From the NCBI GenBank assembly GCA_002436065.1, contig DIXP01000079.1, forward strand, positions 35,438 through 99,437: a stretch of 64,000 nt of DNA, given 5' to 3'. The notes beneath the pieces are model-generated. The model ran no database searches. It had not been told where the DNA came from and worked only from the letters and a program-made list of their open reading frames with translations. This document shows positions 26,390 to 33,722 of this stretch, one piece after another. The DNA comes from Chloroflexi bacterium UBA6077. GTDB lineage: Bacteria > Chloroflexota > UBA6077. The stretch's first letter is position 1. Each line of letters opens with the position of its first letter. The translations under genes and the position numbers were made by a program.

Positions 26390-26767
26390 GTGATAGATCC
26401 GATCTCGGGTTTCCCTCAGACCGTGACCATAGACCCTCAGACGAGACAACTCCTTGCACGCCTTTCCCCCGGAGTGCGTCGCCTCATCATACGCCTCGTC
26501 GAGGTCATGGAGCGCACCGCCAGGCAGAACTCCGCCCCGATCACCAAGACTGAGCTCTCGGTCGACCACGACCCAGAAGACGCGACCGAGAAGATCGAGA
26601 TACGTCAGTGGGTGCGCGGCCCGGAGCAGAAGGCACTGGACGTCTGGGACAAGATAGGCAGCGAGGTCGACCAATGGGTGAACAGCCTATCGGACATGGA
26701 CGAGGAGGCCCTCACCGAGTATGTGACCTTCGCCGTGTTCTCGGACGTCGACGACGCAGCAGCCTGA
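26390..26767 (+). CDS. Hypothetical acidic protein, possible partner of the HEPN protein
   Basis: A 125-residue acidic protein that I do not recognise. It has a predicted helical middle (GVRRLIIRLVEVMERTAR), a beta-like segment (KIEIRQWVRGP) and a Glu/Asp-rich C-terminus (DMDEEALTEY). The GTG start at 26390 has AGGAGG seven bases upstream. Its last codons overlap the frame of the HEPN-like protein, which is read in the +1 frame relative to it. The arrangement resembles a toxin-antitoxin module, with this protein as candidate antitoxin or regulator. Function unproven. Confidence 0.6.
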   Translation: MIDPISGFPQTVTIDPQTRQLLARLSPGVRRLIIRLVEVMERTARQNSAPITKTELSVDHDPEDATEKIEIRQWVRGPEQKALDVWDKIGSEVDQWVNSLSDMDEEALTEYVTFAVFSDVDDAAA

Positions 26768-26780
26768 GCTCTTCGACCCG

Positions 26781-27125
26781 ATTGAGGTCTGGAAGGTTGC
26801 CCAGGAGCTGGTTGCCGCCGGGGGAGAGAGCCGGCTTCGGGCCGCTATAGGAAGGGCCTACTACGCCCTCTTCCTCCTGGCCAGGGAGCGGACAGGCGCC
26901 TATCCGACCACGAGGCGCCAGAGCGCCCACGCCCTCGTGATAAGCGCCGTCAGCAATCACAAAGGCTTCACCGTGGCTAACGACCTGAACCAGCTCAAGA
27001 AGCTGAGGATTACAGCGGACTACCAGCTCGTCCCCACGAAAACCGGAGAGCAGGACTGGGCAAGGAACTGGGCCCGTGCCCGGTGGCTCGTAGGTCGACT
27101 TCTTCCCGCGATACAGTCTATCTAG
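26781..27125 (+). CDS. HEPN-domain protein with no canonical start codon
   Basis: The open frame runs from 26727 to the stop at 27125. Its sequence from about 26769 matches a HEPN-type helical protein: LRAAIGRAYYALFLLARE, then RRQSAH, which fits the Rx4-6H catalytic motif of HEPN RNases. No ATG, GTG or TTG occurs between the in-frame stop at 26724 and the conserved region. The first permitted start is ATT at 26781 (used here); otherwise translation may come from a +1 shift out of the upstream gene, whose TGA is at 26765-26767. A start lost by mutation is the third option. Likely a toxin-like RNase. Confidence 0.5.
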   Translation: MEVWKVAQELVAAGGESRLRAAIGRAYYALFLLARERTGAYPTTRRQSAHALVISAVSNHKGFTVANDLNQLKKLRITADYQLVPTKTGEQDWARNWARARWLVGRLLPAIQSI

Positions 27126-27129
27126 CAGA

Positions 27130-27159
27130 GGGGCGCCGGCAGTCTCCCACCGGCGCCCC
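27130..27159 (+). terminator. Terminator of the HEPN cassette
   Basis: GGGGCGCCGG (27130-27139) pairs perfectly with CCGGCGCCCC (27150-27159) across a 10-base loop, followed by GTTTG. It begins five bases after the HEPN stop. Confidence 0.7.
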
Positions 27160-27276
27160 GTTTGCTCAATTGCCTCTCAGCGTTACGAGCCTTCCTCTCT
27201 ACGCTCGGCGTGAGCGACTAAGAGGAGGAGTCATTATAGGTTTTCTTGTCTGCCTGGGTACCCTCGCCATATCTCA

Positions 27277-27603
27277 CTACTCCGAGGCCTCGACGAATGC
27301 CTCGATCAGGGCTGGCGGAGGCTCATTCTGTTGTCTGCTGGAAGCCTGCTTCGGCTCGCTGGTGTGACAGCGTTTCTCGTGAAGCTCGATACATCTCTGA
27401 GTTGCCCTGGCGTGACGGGCTAGATCGGCTAGGGACAACTCTTTGACGGCGTCTCTGATCTTCCGATCGAGCAACGGCCACAATTGCTCGTCATACCGTT
27501 CGAGCGCGACGTTGATAACAGCCTCTATCGCTTTGCCTTCGAGTATCCACTGGCGCAGGGGAGGCTCATGGTACGTATGGGTGCCCTTCTCGCTCTCAGC
27601 CAT
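27277..27603 (-). CDS. Hypothetical protein, second gene of a leftward pair
   Basis: A 108-residue helical, charged protein of unknown family. Recognisable pieces are PPLRQWILEGKA and LDRKIRDAVKELSLADLARHARATQ. The C-terminal third is Gln/Ser/Pro-rich and probably disordered. The ATG at 27603 is preferred because it has GGGGGTGAG upstream; the longer frame to 27699 runs back through the preceding gene. It overlaps the end of the upstream gene by 8 bases, so the two are coupled. The location inside an accessory island suggests a mobile or selfish origin. Confidence 0.5.
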   Translation of the reverse strand: MAESEKGTHTYHEPPLRQWILEGKAIEAVINVALERYDEQLWPLLDRKIRDAVKELSLADLARHARATQRCIELHEKRCHTSEPKQASSRQQNEPPPALIEAFVEASE

Positions 27604-27898
27604 GGTACTCACCCCCGTCTGTGATGGCGGGTCCAGTGTCGGATACGTCCTGAGTGGCCTGTTTGATCCCGAGCTCGAAGCCAATGCAGAGACCGGCATC
27701 CAGGATCTCGATGACGCTGTCGTTGACCAGGTCGCAAAGCCGTTGATGGAGAGTTGAGTCGATGAAGGAGATGGGCTGCAGTGCGTCGACTAGTCGCTCC
27801 TCGATCACGCTATAGCCCAGATGGAAGAACCGGTGGTGGCCCGCGGCCACTACGAGGTCAATGCTGCTCTTGGCTGCAAATGTGGTATCCTGTTCCAC
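27596..27898 (-). CDS. Hypothetical protein, first gene of a leftward pair
   Basis: A 100-residue protein of unknown family. It includes AAGHHRFFHLGYSVIEERLVD and a hydrophobic DAGLCIGFELGI near the end. The GTG start at 27898 has GAGAGGAG seven bases upstream, which supports it being real. It is divergent from the HigBA-like pair and overlaps the following gene. A 10-bp inverted repeat (27930-27939 with 27958-27967) lies in its upstream region. Confidence 0.5.
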   Translation of the reverse strand: MEQDTTFAAKSSIDLVVAAGHHRFFHLGYSVIEERLVDALQPISFIDSTLHQRLCDLVNDSVIEILDAGLCIGFELGIKQATQDVSDTGPAITDGGEYHG

Positions 27899-28035
27899 GC
27901 TACGCTCCTCTCGCAGGGGGGAGTAGTTGCCAGCGTCCGCTCAGCTCCCCAGCAGTCCGGACGCTGGTGCTTTTGTCTTTCGTGACACAATAGGGTCTGG
28001 CTGCCTAGAAACCGATAGTGGCCACAGCCTACTAC

Positions 28036-28064
28036 TTGACAGTCTATGCTAAATCTGGCATAGT
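28036..28064 (+). promoter_or_regulatory. Promoter and operator of the HigBA-like pair
   Basis: A consensus -35 TTGACA (28036-28041) is followed after 17 bases by CATAGT (28059-28064). An inverted repeat CTATGC (28044-28049) and GCATAG (28058-28063) overlaps the spacer and the -10, as expected for an autoregulated toxin-antitoxin promoter. Transcription should begin around 28071, which is the first base of the toxin start codon, so the mRNA may be leaderless. Confidence 0.65.
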
Positions 28065-28070
28065 GCTTGC

Positions 28071-28448
28071 GTGATGCTTGAGCCGAAAGAGGTTGTCTGG
28101 CTAGGGTCCAGCCTGGAGGACCTGAGAGAGTTCCCTGAGGACGTGCAGGGCGCAATAGGTTATGCCCTGTATGCGATCCAGATCGGAGACACGCCTGCTT
28201 GCGCAAAGCCCTTCCACCTCGGAAAGGGCAGTGCTACGAGGGTGATGGAGATCGTAGACGACTTTGATACCGATACCTATCGGGCAGTCTATACAGCCAA
28301 GTTTCGGGAGGTAGTGTATGTCCTGCATTGCTTCCAGAAGAAATCGAAGTCCGGTATCAAGACGACAAAGCACGACGTGGAGTTGGTGAAGGCACGACTC
28401 CGATGGGCTGAGGCTGATTACCGCCAGTGGAAAGGAGAGCAGCCATGA
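28071..28448 (+). CDS. HigB/RelE-like toxin, phage Gp49-like family
   Basis: Probable ribosome-dependent mRNA endonuclease of the RelE superfamily. Family features are FPEDVQGAIGYALYAIQIG, RVMEIVDDFDTDTYRAVYTAKF and the diagnostic VVYVLHCFQKKSKSGIKTTKHD. A GTG at 28071 and an ATG at 28074 are both possible starts and neither has a Shine-Dalgarno, consistent with leaderless translation from the promoter just upstream. The stop overlaps the antitoxin start in the sequence ATGA. Toxin-first order is normal for HigBA. Confidence 0.88.
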   Translation: MMLEPKEVVWLGSSLEDLREFPEDVQGAIGYALYAIQIGDTPACAKPFHLGKGSATRVMEIVDDFDTDTYRAVYTAKFREVVYVLHCFQKKSKSGIKTTKHDVELVKARLRWAEADYRQWKGEQP

Positions 28449-28783
28449 GCAATCAAGAGGAGATGAAGGTCACCCGCAGCAGCGGCAATGTCTTCGCAGA
28501 CATGGGGCTCCCCGATGCTGATGATGCCCTAGCTAAGGCCAAGGTCGCCTACGTGATCAACTCAGTGATCAAGCGGCGGAAGCTGACACAGGTCAAGGCC
28601 GGGGAGATCCTGGGTCTCGACCAGGCCAACGTATCGAGACTCATGTGTGGAAGGCTTAACGGCTTCACCTTGGACAGGCTGTTTCGCCTTCTCAACGCTT
28701 TGGACATAGATGTCGAGGTCACCTTCAAGGAGAAACCCGCCACGCGCCCCCATGGGGCGGTGATGGTTCACGCCGTGGCCTAG
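28445..28783 (+). CDS. HigA-like antitoxin, XRE-family helix-turn-helix
   Basis: DNA-binding antitoxin of the HTH type found beside Gp49-like toxins. The HTH runs from KLTQVKAGEILGLDQANVSRLMCGR, with flanking LAKAKVAYVINSVIKRR and a C-terminal beta segment IDVEVTFKEKP. It should neutralise the toxin and repress the shared promoter, probably through the CTATGC/GCATAG repeat. The ATG at 28445 has AGGAGAG upstream and overlaps the toxin stop; an upstream ATG at 28427 is less likely. A terminator follows. Confidence 0.88.
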   Translation: MSNQEEMKVTRSSGNVFADMGLPDADDALAKAKVAYVINSVIKRRKLTQVKAGEILGLDQANVSRLMCGRLNGFTLDRLFRLLNALDIDVEVTFKEKPATRPHGAVMVHAVA

Positions 28784-28819
28784 CCGCGGCACACAGGCTA
28801 CGGGACTAATGCGATAACG

Positions 28820-28848
28820 GAGAGCTGGCCAGATGGTCAGCTCTCTTT
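28820..28848 (+). terminator. Terminator of the HigBA-like operon
   Basis: GAGAGCTGGCC (28820-28830) pairs with GGTCAGCTCTC (28835-28845) with one G-T pair and an AGAT loop, followed by TTT. It lies 37 bases after the antitoxin stop. Confidence 0.7.
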
Positions 28849-28929
28849 GCGTCGATATTCCGCGCGGAATACCGGCCCCTAGAGCCCCACAGCGACCACG
28901 GCGCTGGTGGCCAGCCCCGATCGGAGGCT

Positions 28930-29390
28930 GTGGCTGGCGTAGATCTCCGGATCCAGCCCTGCGGCGCGGCTGAGAGGGTGCCCAACGAGCCACTACGACG
29001 GTCGAGCGGGCAAGGCGTTGCCGGCGATCGTGGTCGGGATCGTGGCCCGGGTGGGGAGTTGTGGGACGACCTGGTTTTGCCGGAGGCGGGGCCCGACAGC
29101 CCGACCTTCCGGGTGGTGGCGATCCACGACCCGCGCCACGGCGAACCGTTGCTCTTGGCCAGCCCGCTGGCGGTCTCGCCGCGGGCATTGCGTGACCTGT
29201 ACGTGGACCGCTGGCCGGTGGAGCAGCTGCCGCTAGCGGCGAAGCAAATGGTCGGCGCGGAGCGGCAGTTCGTGTTCGAGCCGGAGACGTGCCAGCGCCG
29301 ACCGGGTTCTGGGACCGGCGCCCCCAGCCGACACCTGGCCGCCTGCTGCGGGTCACCCGAGCCAGTTGCCAGAGGTCACCAAGGCGGCCT
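28930..29390 (+). pseudogene. Transposase remnant
   Basis: A frame open through this stretch contains SPTFRVVAIHDPRHGEP, ALRDLYVDRWPVEQLPLAAKQM and RQFVFEPETCQRRP. These resemble the C-terminal half of a DDE transposase (DRWPVEQLP is like the Y/D-RW-xEQL motif). No complete transposase can be read. The N-terminal half seems continued in another frame near 29000, and the C-terminus runs into the tyrosine recombinase relic on the other strand. I infer an inactivated, truncated copy. The exact IS family is not determined. Confidence 0.45.
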
Positions 29391-29706
29391 GAGGTTACCG
29401 GAAACTAGAGAGTTGAAGAAACCCCTCAATGCGCTGTATCTTGATTTGGCTGTTCCCGGCTTCTTGTGCTCCAAGAGGTCGGTCATGAACTCCGTTACGT
29501 GCTCGCGGGTGATGGCAGCAACCGATAAGGGCATGCCCCTGGTGGCGAGGAAGTTGCCGAAGCCCTTTAGGGCAGCGTCATACGTCCTGATGGTCCCGGG
29601 GGGTCCTGTTCGCAGCTAGCAGGGCGCGACGGTAGCTTTGAACGAGGGGCATGTAGTCGCCTGACATGGAGAGGGTGGGGGATTGCTGGATGTGCACCTT
29701 GGGCAT
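29376..29706 (-). pseudogene. Truncated, frameshifted tyrosine recombinase (N-terminal domain)
   Basis: Reading leftward from an ATG at 29706, which has GGAGG upstream, gives MPKVHIQQSP, then SYRRALLAANRTPR. A one-base excess in a six-G run (29598-29603) breaks the frame. In the next frame the sequence continues TIRTYDAALKGFGNFL, ITREHVTEFMTDLL and SRYSALRGFFNSLV. Together this is the SAM-like core-binding domain of phage or XerC/D-type integrases. It stops at 29376 right at the transposase remnant, and no catalytic domain (R...HxxR...Y) is present. It is a relic, probably cut by the transposon. Confidence 0.65.
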
Positions 29707-29862
29707 CGTGTCGCCTCCACTTTCTGGAGCAACAGCCAACTTCTTGGGCAAGAGCAAGTTATCGAGTATTCGTGCGCTGTGTCAAGAGCAGAGATGAGCA
29801 ATCGTACAGTTGTCAAGCCATCCCAGGCACAACATGTGAATTGATGAGGAGGGAAGGAAGGA

Positions 29863-30792
29863 ATGATATTCGACCGATTCCGCAAGATCGACAACAGCCT
29901 GCGGCGCACGCGGGACACCTTCTTTGGGAAGATCGCGGGGGTCTTCCAGAGGGGCAGCATCGACGAGGATCTGTGGGACGATCTGGAAGAGTTGCTGATC
30001 CAGGCCGATGTGGGTGTGGAGACGACCGACAAGCTGCTCCAGACGCTGCGGACCAGGGTCCGAAAGGAGAACATCCGGGAGCCTGCTCGTCTCTACTCCG
30101 CCCTCAAGGAGGAGTTGAGGGCCATGGTGAGCAAGGGACAGGGCGATGGCCTGCTGCCGGCCAAGGGGCTTGGAGTCGTGATGGTGGTGGGTGTGAACGG
30201 TGTGGGGAAGACCACCACCATAGCGAAGCTGGCGCGCTTCTGGAGCGGTGAGGGAGAGGGACGCAAGGTGATGCTGGTGGCGGCGGACACCTTCCGGGCG
30301 GCGGCGATCGACCAACTGAAGGTGTGGGGTGAGCGGGTGGGACTTCCTGTGATCGCTCACCAGCCCGGAGCCGACCCCGGAGCTGTTGTCTTCGATGCCC
30401 TCGCGGCGGCCAAGGCCAGGGGGATGAACCTGGTGGTGATCGATACCGCCGGGCGCCTCCATACGAAGGTCAACCTGATGGAGGAGATGAAGAAGATCAA
30501 GCGGATCGTGGAGAAGCAGGGGCCGGAGGTCGTGACGACCCTGTTGGTGCTGGACGCGACCACAGGCCAGAACGCCCTCTCCCAGGCGAAGCAGTTTCGG
30601 GATGCGGTGGAGGTGGATGGTCTGGTGGTCGCGAAGCTAGATGGTACAGCCAAGGGCGGGGTCATCTTCGCTATCGCCGACCAGTTGGGGCTGCCCATCT
30701 ACTTTGTCGGGACCGGCGAGAAGCTGGATGACATCGCCGAGTTCGACTCCGAGAGGTTCGTGGACTCGCTACTGTCCCAACCTGAAAGCTGA
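29863..30792 (+). CDS. ftsY: Signal recognition particle receptor FtsY
   Basis: SRP-receptor GTPase that docks ribosome-nascent chain complexes at the membrane. At 309 residues it has the NG domain with only a short N-terminal part, no long acidic A domain. The P-loop GVNGVGKTTTIAK is near residue 109, DTFRAAAIDQL near 145, DTAGRLHT near 193, TTGQNAL near 232 and AKLDGTAKGG near 257. The ATG at 29863 has GGAAGGAA upstream. It is separated from ffh by two sugar-active genes and from smc by the accessory region. Confidence 0.97.
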   Translation: MIFDRFRKIDNSLRRTRDTFFGKIAGVFQRGSIDEDLWDDLEELLIQADVGVETTDKLLQTLRTRVRKENIREPARLYSALKEELRAMVSKGQGDGLLPAKGLGVVMVVGVNGVGKTTTIAKLARFWSGEGEGRKVMLVAADTFRAAAIDQLKVWGERVGLPVIAHQPGADPGAVVFDALAAAKARGMNLVVIDTAGRLHTKVNLMEEMKKIKRIVEKQGPEVVTTLLVLDATTGQNALSQAKQFRDAVEVDGLVVAKLDGTAKGGVIFAIADQLGLPIYFVGTGEKLDDIAEFDSERFVDSLLSQPES

Positions 30793-30804
30793 GCCAGCCC
30801 GAAT

Positions 30805-31002
30805 CTTCTTTGCAGCAGTCGCGCGCGTTGATCCGCAATTCCATGTCGTAGGGAAGGGGCTTGTCCCCTTCCGTCCCTGGACATGGACGCGCGGCGTTGC
30901 TCATCCCTCACCGCCGTGCCTACTAACGCCGGGCGGCAAGGGATAAACCCTTGCCCTACACACGGGAGAGGCGCTCTGCGCGGCGCGAATCCTGCAAAGA
31001 AG
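30805..31002. repeat. MITE-like dispersed element, copy B
   Basis: It fills much of the gap from 30793 to 31159. The outer arms CTTCTTTGCAG (30805-30815) and CTGCAAAGAAG (30992-31002) are perfectly complementary. The inner part matches copy A at 9224-9378 in reverse: GGAATTGCGGA, GGAAGGGGAC.AGCCCCTTCCCTACG, CGCGCGTCCATGTCC, GCCGCCCGGCG and GTAGGGCA.GGGTTTATCCC are all shared, allowing single changes. No coding potential. The remainder of the gap (31003-31159) shows no gene. Confidence 0.7.
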
Positions 31003-31159
31003 AGAAGTGACGCTCGTTTGCCCGTATTCCATGACAGGCACTGCGACGGGAGTCACCGCCTCGGCGCACACGACTCCGAACGGACACCAGATAGCCACGG
31101 AAGGACTGACAGTCGGTGGGGTGCGTTGAGAGTTGGAAGGTCTTGCAGGGGGGGAAAGC

Positions 31160-32389
31160 ATGGCGGAACTGCTGGAATTCGATGCGCCCGCCGCCGGAGC
31201 TGCCAAGCCCAGGATCAGCTATATGGCCAGCTATCCACCGCGTGAGTGCGGCATCGCCACCTTCACCAAGGATCTGGTGGAATCGATCGATCGGGCCTTT
31301 CCAGGGGCTATGGGGAGGATCGTGGCGCTGAATGAGAGCCAGGGAACCTATCGCTACGGACCCGAGGTCAAGTTTGCCGTCACGGTAGACGACTATGAGA
31401 GCTACCAGGAGGCTGCACGCTACCTCAATCGGTCCAAGGCCGACCTGGTGTGCATTCAGCATGAGTATGGGCTGTTTGGAGGGAACCACGGAGAGAACCT
31501 CTTCACCTTCCTGGAGGAGTTGAGGAAGCCTCTCGTAGTTACCCTGCACACGGTCTTGCCACGGCCTGACGACCATCTGCGAGAGGTCACCAGCAGGTTG
31601 GTGGCCAGGGCCGACACGACCGTGGTCCTTGCCAAGAAGGCAGTGGATATCCTGGGCGAGGACTACGGTGCGGATACCTCGAAGGTGCGGTACATCCCTC
31701 ATGGAGTGCCCAACGTCAAGAAGCTGCCCGCCTCCAGCTTCAAGTCGATCCTCGGCTTGGAGGGGAGATTCACCATATCCACCTTCGGGCTCATCAATCC
31801 AGGCAAGGGAATCGAATACGCAATTCGCGCCCTGGCCAAGGTGGTGGAGAAGTATCCTGACATCCTGTACCTGGTGCTGGGGCAGACCCATCCGGGGGTA
31901 CGGAAGCATGAGGGGGAGAACTACCGCAACTTCCTGCACGATCTGGTGGCGGAGTTGGGACTTCAGAAGCACGTTAAGTTCAACAACCGCTATCTCGCCC
32001 TGAACGAGATTGTGAGCTACCTGATGGCTACCAACGTGTATCTGGTGCCCTACCTGAACCCGAACCAAATAGCCAGCGGGACTCTCGCCTATGCTGTGGG
32101 GGCTGGTAGGGCAGTGGTCTCCACGCCATTCATATACGCTGAGGAACTGTTGGCCGACGGGAGGGGGCTCCTGGTGCCATTCCGGGATTCCGATGCCATT
32201 GCCGATGCCCTGGACCTGCTGATTGGTGATTCCAACCGACGTGCCGCGACAGCCATGGCGGCCTACGCCTATGGTCGAAACATGACCTGGCACAACGTGG
32301 CTCGGGACTACATGGGGCTCTTCGCCGAACTGCTGGGGCGTAGTTCTCGAGTCCCGGCGTTGGTTGAGCGCCAGGTGGCGGTGGGCTGA
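31160..32389 (+). CDS. Glycosyltransferase, GT4-like (GT-B fold)
   Basis: Transfers sugar from a nucleotide sugar to an unknown acceptor. The N-terminal domain opens with ISYMASYPPRECGIATF, then VCIQHEYGLFGG and VTLHTVLP. The C-terminal nucleotide-binding domain has STFGLINPGKGIEYAI, LGQTHPGVR, and a late donor-site region with SGTLAYAVGAGRAVVSTPFIYAEE, where the expected Glu lies. The ATG at 31160 follows a G-rich stretch; a GTG-like extension to 31133 is less likely. The next gene is a putative glycosidase, so the pair may act on the same glycan. Confidence 0.87.
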   Translation: MAELLEFDAPAAGAAKPRISYMASYPPRECGIATFTKDLVESIDRAFPGAMGRIVALNESQGTYRYGPEVKFAVTVDDYESYQEAARYLNRSKADLVCIQHEYGLFGGNHGENLFTFLEELRKPLVVTLHTVLPRPDDHLREVTSRLVARADTTVVLAKKAVDILGEDYGADTSKVRYIPHGVPNVKKLPASSFKSILGLEGRFTISTFGLINPGKGIEYAIRALAKVVEKYPDILYLVLGQTHPGVRKHEGENYRNFLHDLVAELGLQKHVKFNNRYLALNEIVSYLMATNVYLVPYLNPNQIASGTLAYAVGAGRAVVSTPFIYAEELLADGRGLLVPFRDSDAIADALDLLIGDSNRRAATAMAAYAYGRNMTWHNVARDYMGLFAELLGRSSRVPALVERQVAVG

Positions 32390-32455
32390 GGGGGACACGG
32401 AGATGCTCGATGGGCAGGATGGATGAGGTAGACGTGATAGTCAGGGAGGAACAGG

Positions 32456-33580
32456 TTGTCTGAGCGAGTCCCGGGCTTTCGGCTGGATCGGCTGAGGCGG
32501 CTTACGGACGACACTGGTGCGGTGCAGCATGCCCTTTACGCCCTTCCTAACTCGCACTACGGCTATTCCATCGACGACCAGGCCAGGGCGCTGATCGTGG
32601 CCCTGAAGCACTTCAACCTGTCGGGGCGCTGGGGGAGCCTGGATCTCGCCACCACCTACCTGCGTTTCCTGAACTATGCCCAGATGGAGGACGGTAGGTT
32701 CCACAACTTCATGTCCTACGATCGTCGATGGGAGGACACCGTGGGCTCCGAGGACTCCAACGGGAGGGTGGTGTGGGCACTGGGGTACAGTGCTTTGACA
32801 GGCGCGGAGGAGGACCTCCAGATGACCGCTCGGGACATGCTGCGACGGTGTATGCCCTGGCTACGTCGGCTGGAGCACATTCGATCCCGAGCCTTTGCCC
32901 TCCTGGGGCTCTACTACTACCTCCGGACGGGACCGCACGACCCCTCGGCCAGGGAGTTGGTGGCCGAGCATGCCGACAGCCTCGTGGCGGTCTTCGAGAG
33001 CAACGCCTCCGCCGACTGGCAGTGGTTTGAAGATATCCTCACATACAGCAATGGCCGGTTGCCCCAGGCTCTGTTTCTGGCCTACCTGGTTACCTGGAAC
33101 CGGAAGTATCTTGAGGTAGCCAGGGCATCGCTGGACTTCCTCTTGGAGGTCGCCCACGGCAATGGTTCGGAGTACGTGAGCCTGGTGGGCCAGAATGGGT
33201 GGTATCCAAGGGGAGGACCCTGCGCGCGGTTCGACCAGCAGCCCGTGGATGCCAATGGGCTGGTGGATGCCTGTCTCGCTGCCCATCAGCTGCTCGGCGA
33301 CAGGCGCTACCTGAGGGAGGCCCGTCTGGCCTTCGAGTGGTACCATGGTCGGAACGCCCTGGGCGTGCCAATCTACTGCGACCATACTGGCGGGTGCTAC
33401 GATGGACTGGAGCCTGATGGCGTGAACAGGAACCAGGGCGCCGAGTCCACGATCTCCTACCTCCTCTCGTATCTCAACATGGTGGAGGCCGGCCATCTGG
33501 CGCTCAACGAGATCACCCGTGAGAAGAGGCGACCTCAGCTGGTGGTGCCCAGGTTGGTGCCGCTTCAGCCCTCGCCCTAG
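32456..33580 (+). CDS. Putative six-hairpin glycosidase-like protein
   Basis: A 374-residue protein with repeated alpha-hairpin pattern and aromatic-rich motifs (YGYSIDDQARAL, RFHNFMSYDRRW, DSNGRVVWALGY, RLPQALFLAYL, GWYPRGGPCARFDQQPVDANG). These fit an (alpha/alpha)6 barrel of the kind found in glycoside hydrolases and often next to GT4 genes. No catalytic residues can be assigned with confidence; Asp and Glu in DDQARA, EDSNGR and NQGAEST are candidates. No signal peptide, so probably cytoplasmic. The TTG start at 32456 has AGGGAGGA five bases upstream. Confidence 0.72.
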   Translation: MSERVPGFRLDRLRRLTDDTGAVQHALYALPNSHYGYSIDDQARALIVALKHFNLSGRWGSLDLATTYLRFLNYAQMEDGRFHNFMSYDRRWEDTVGSEDSNGRVVWALGYSALTGAEEDLQMTARDMLRRCMPWLRRLEHIRSRAFALLGLYYYLRTGPHDPSARELVAEHADSLVAVFESNASADWQWFEDILTYSNGRLPQALFLAYLVTWNRKYLEVARASLDFLLEVAHGNGSEYVSLVGQNGWYPRGGPCARFDQQPVDANGLVDACLAAHQLLGDRRYLREARLAFEWYHGRNALGVPIYCDHTGGCYDGLEPDGVNRNQGAESTISYLLSYLNMVEAGHLALNEITREKRRPQLVVPRLVPLQPSP

Positions 33581-33663
33581 CCCTCTCCCCTTGCGAGAGA
33601 GAAGCTGACACAGCCCTCGACTGAGGCTCCTGGGTGGGTTATCATTAGATTGTAACGGTGGCA

Positions 33664-33669
33664 TATAAC
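33664..33669 (+). promoter_or_regulatory. Candidate -10 box for ffh
   Basis: TATAAC matches five of six -10 bases, 54 bases upstream of the ffh GTG. No good -35 is at 16-18 bases. An inverted repeat CTTGCCGC...GCGGTAAG (33674-33702, one mismatch) lies in the leader. Low confidence. Confidence 0.3.
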
Positions 33670-33722
33670 GCTGGCTTGCCGCGGGTTTTGCTCTGCGGTA
33701 AGTCCACTTAGGAGACCCATTA

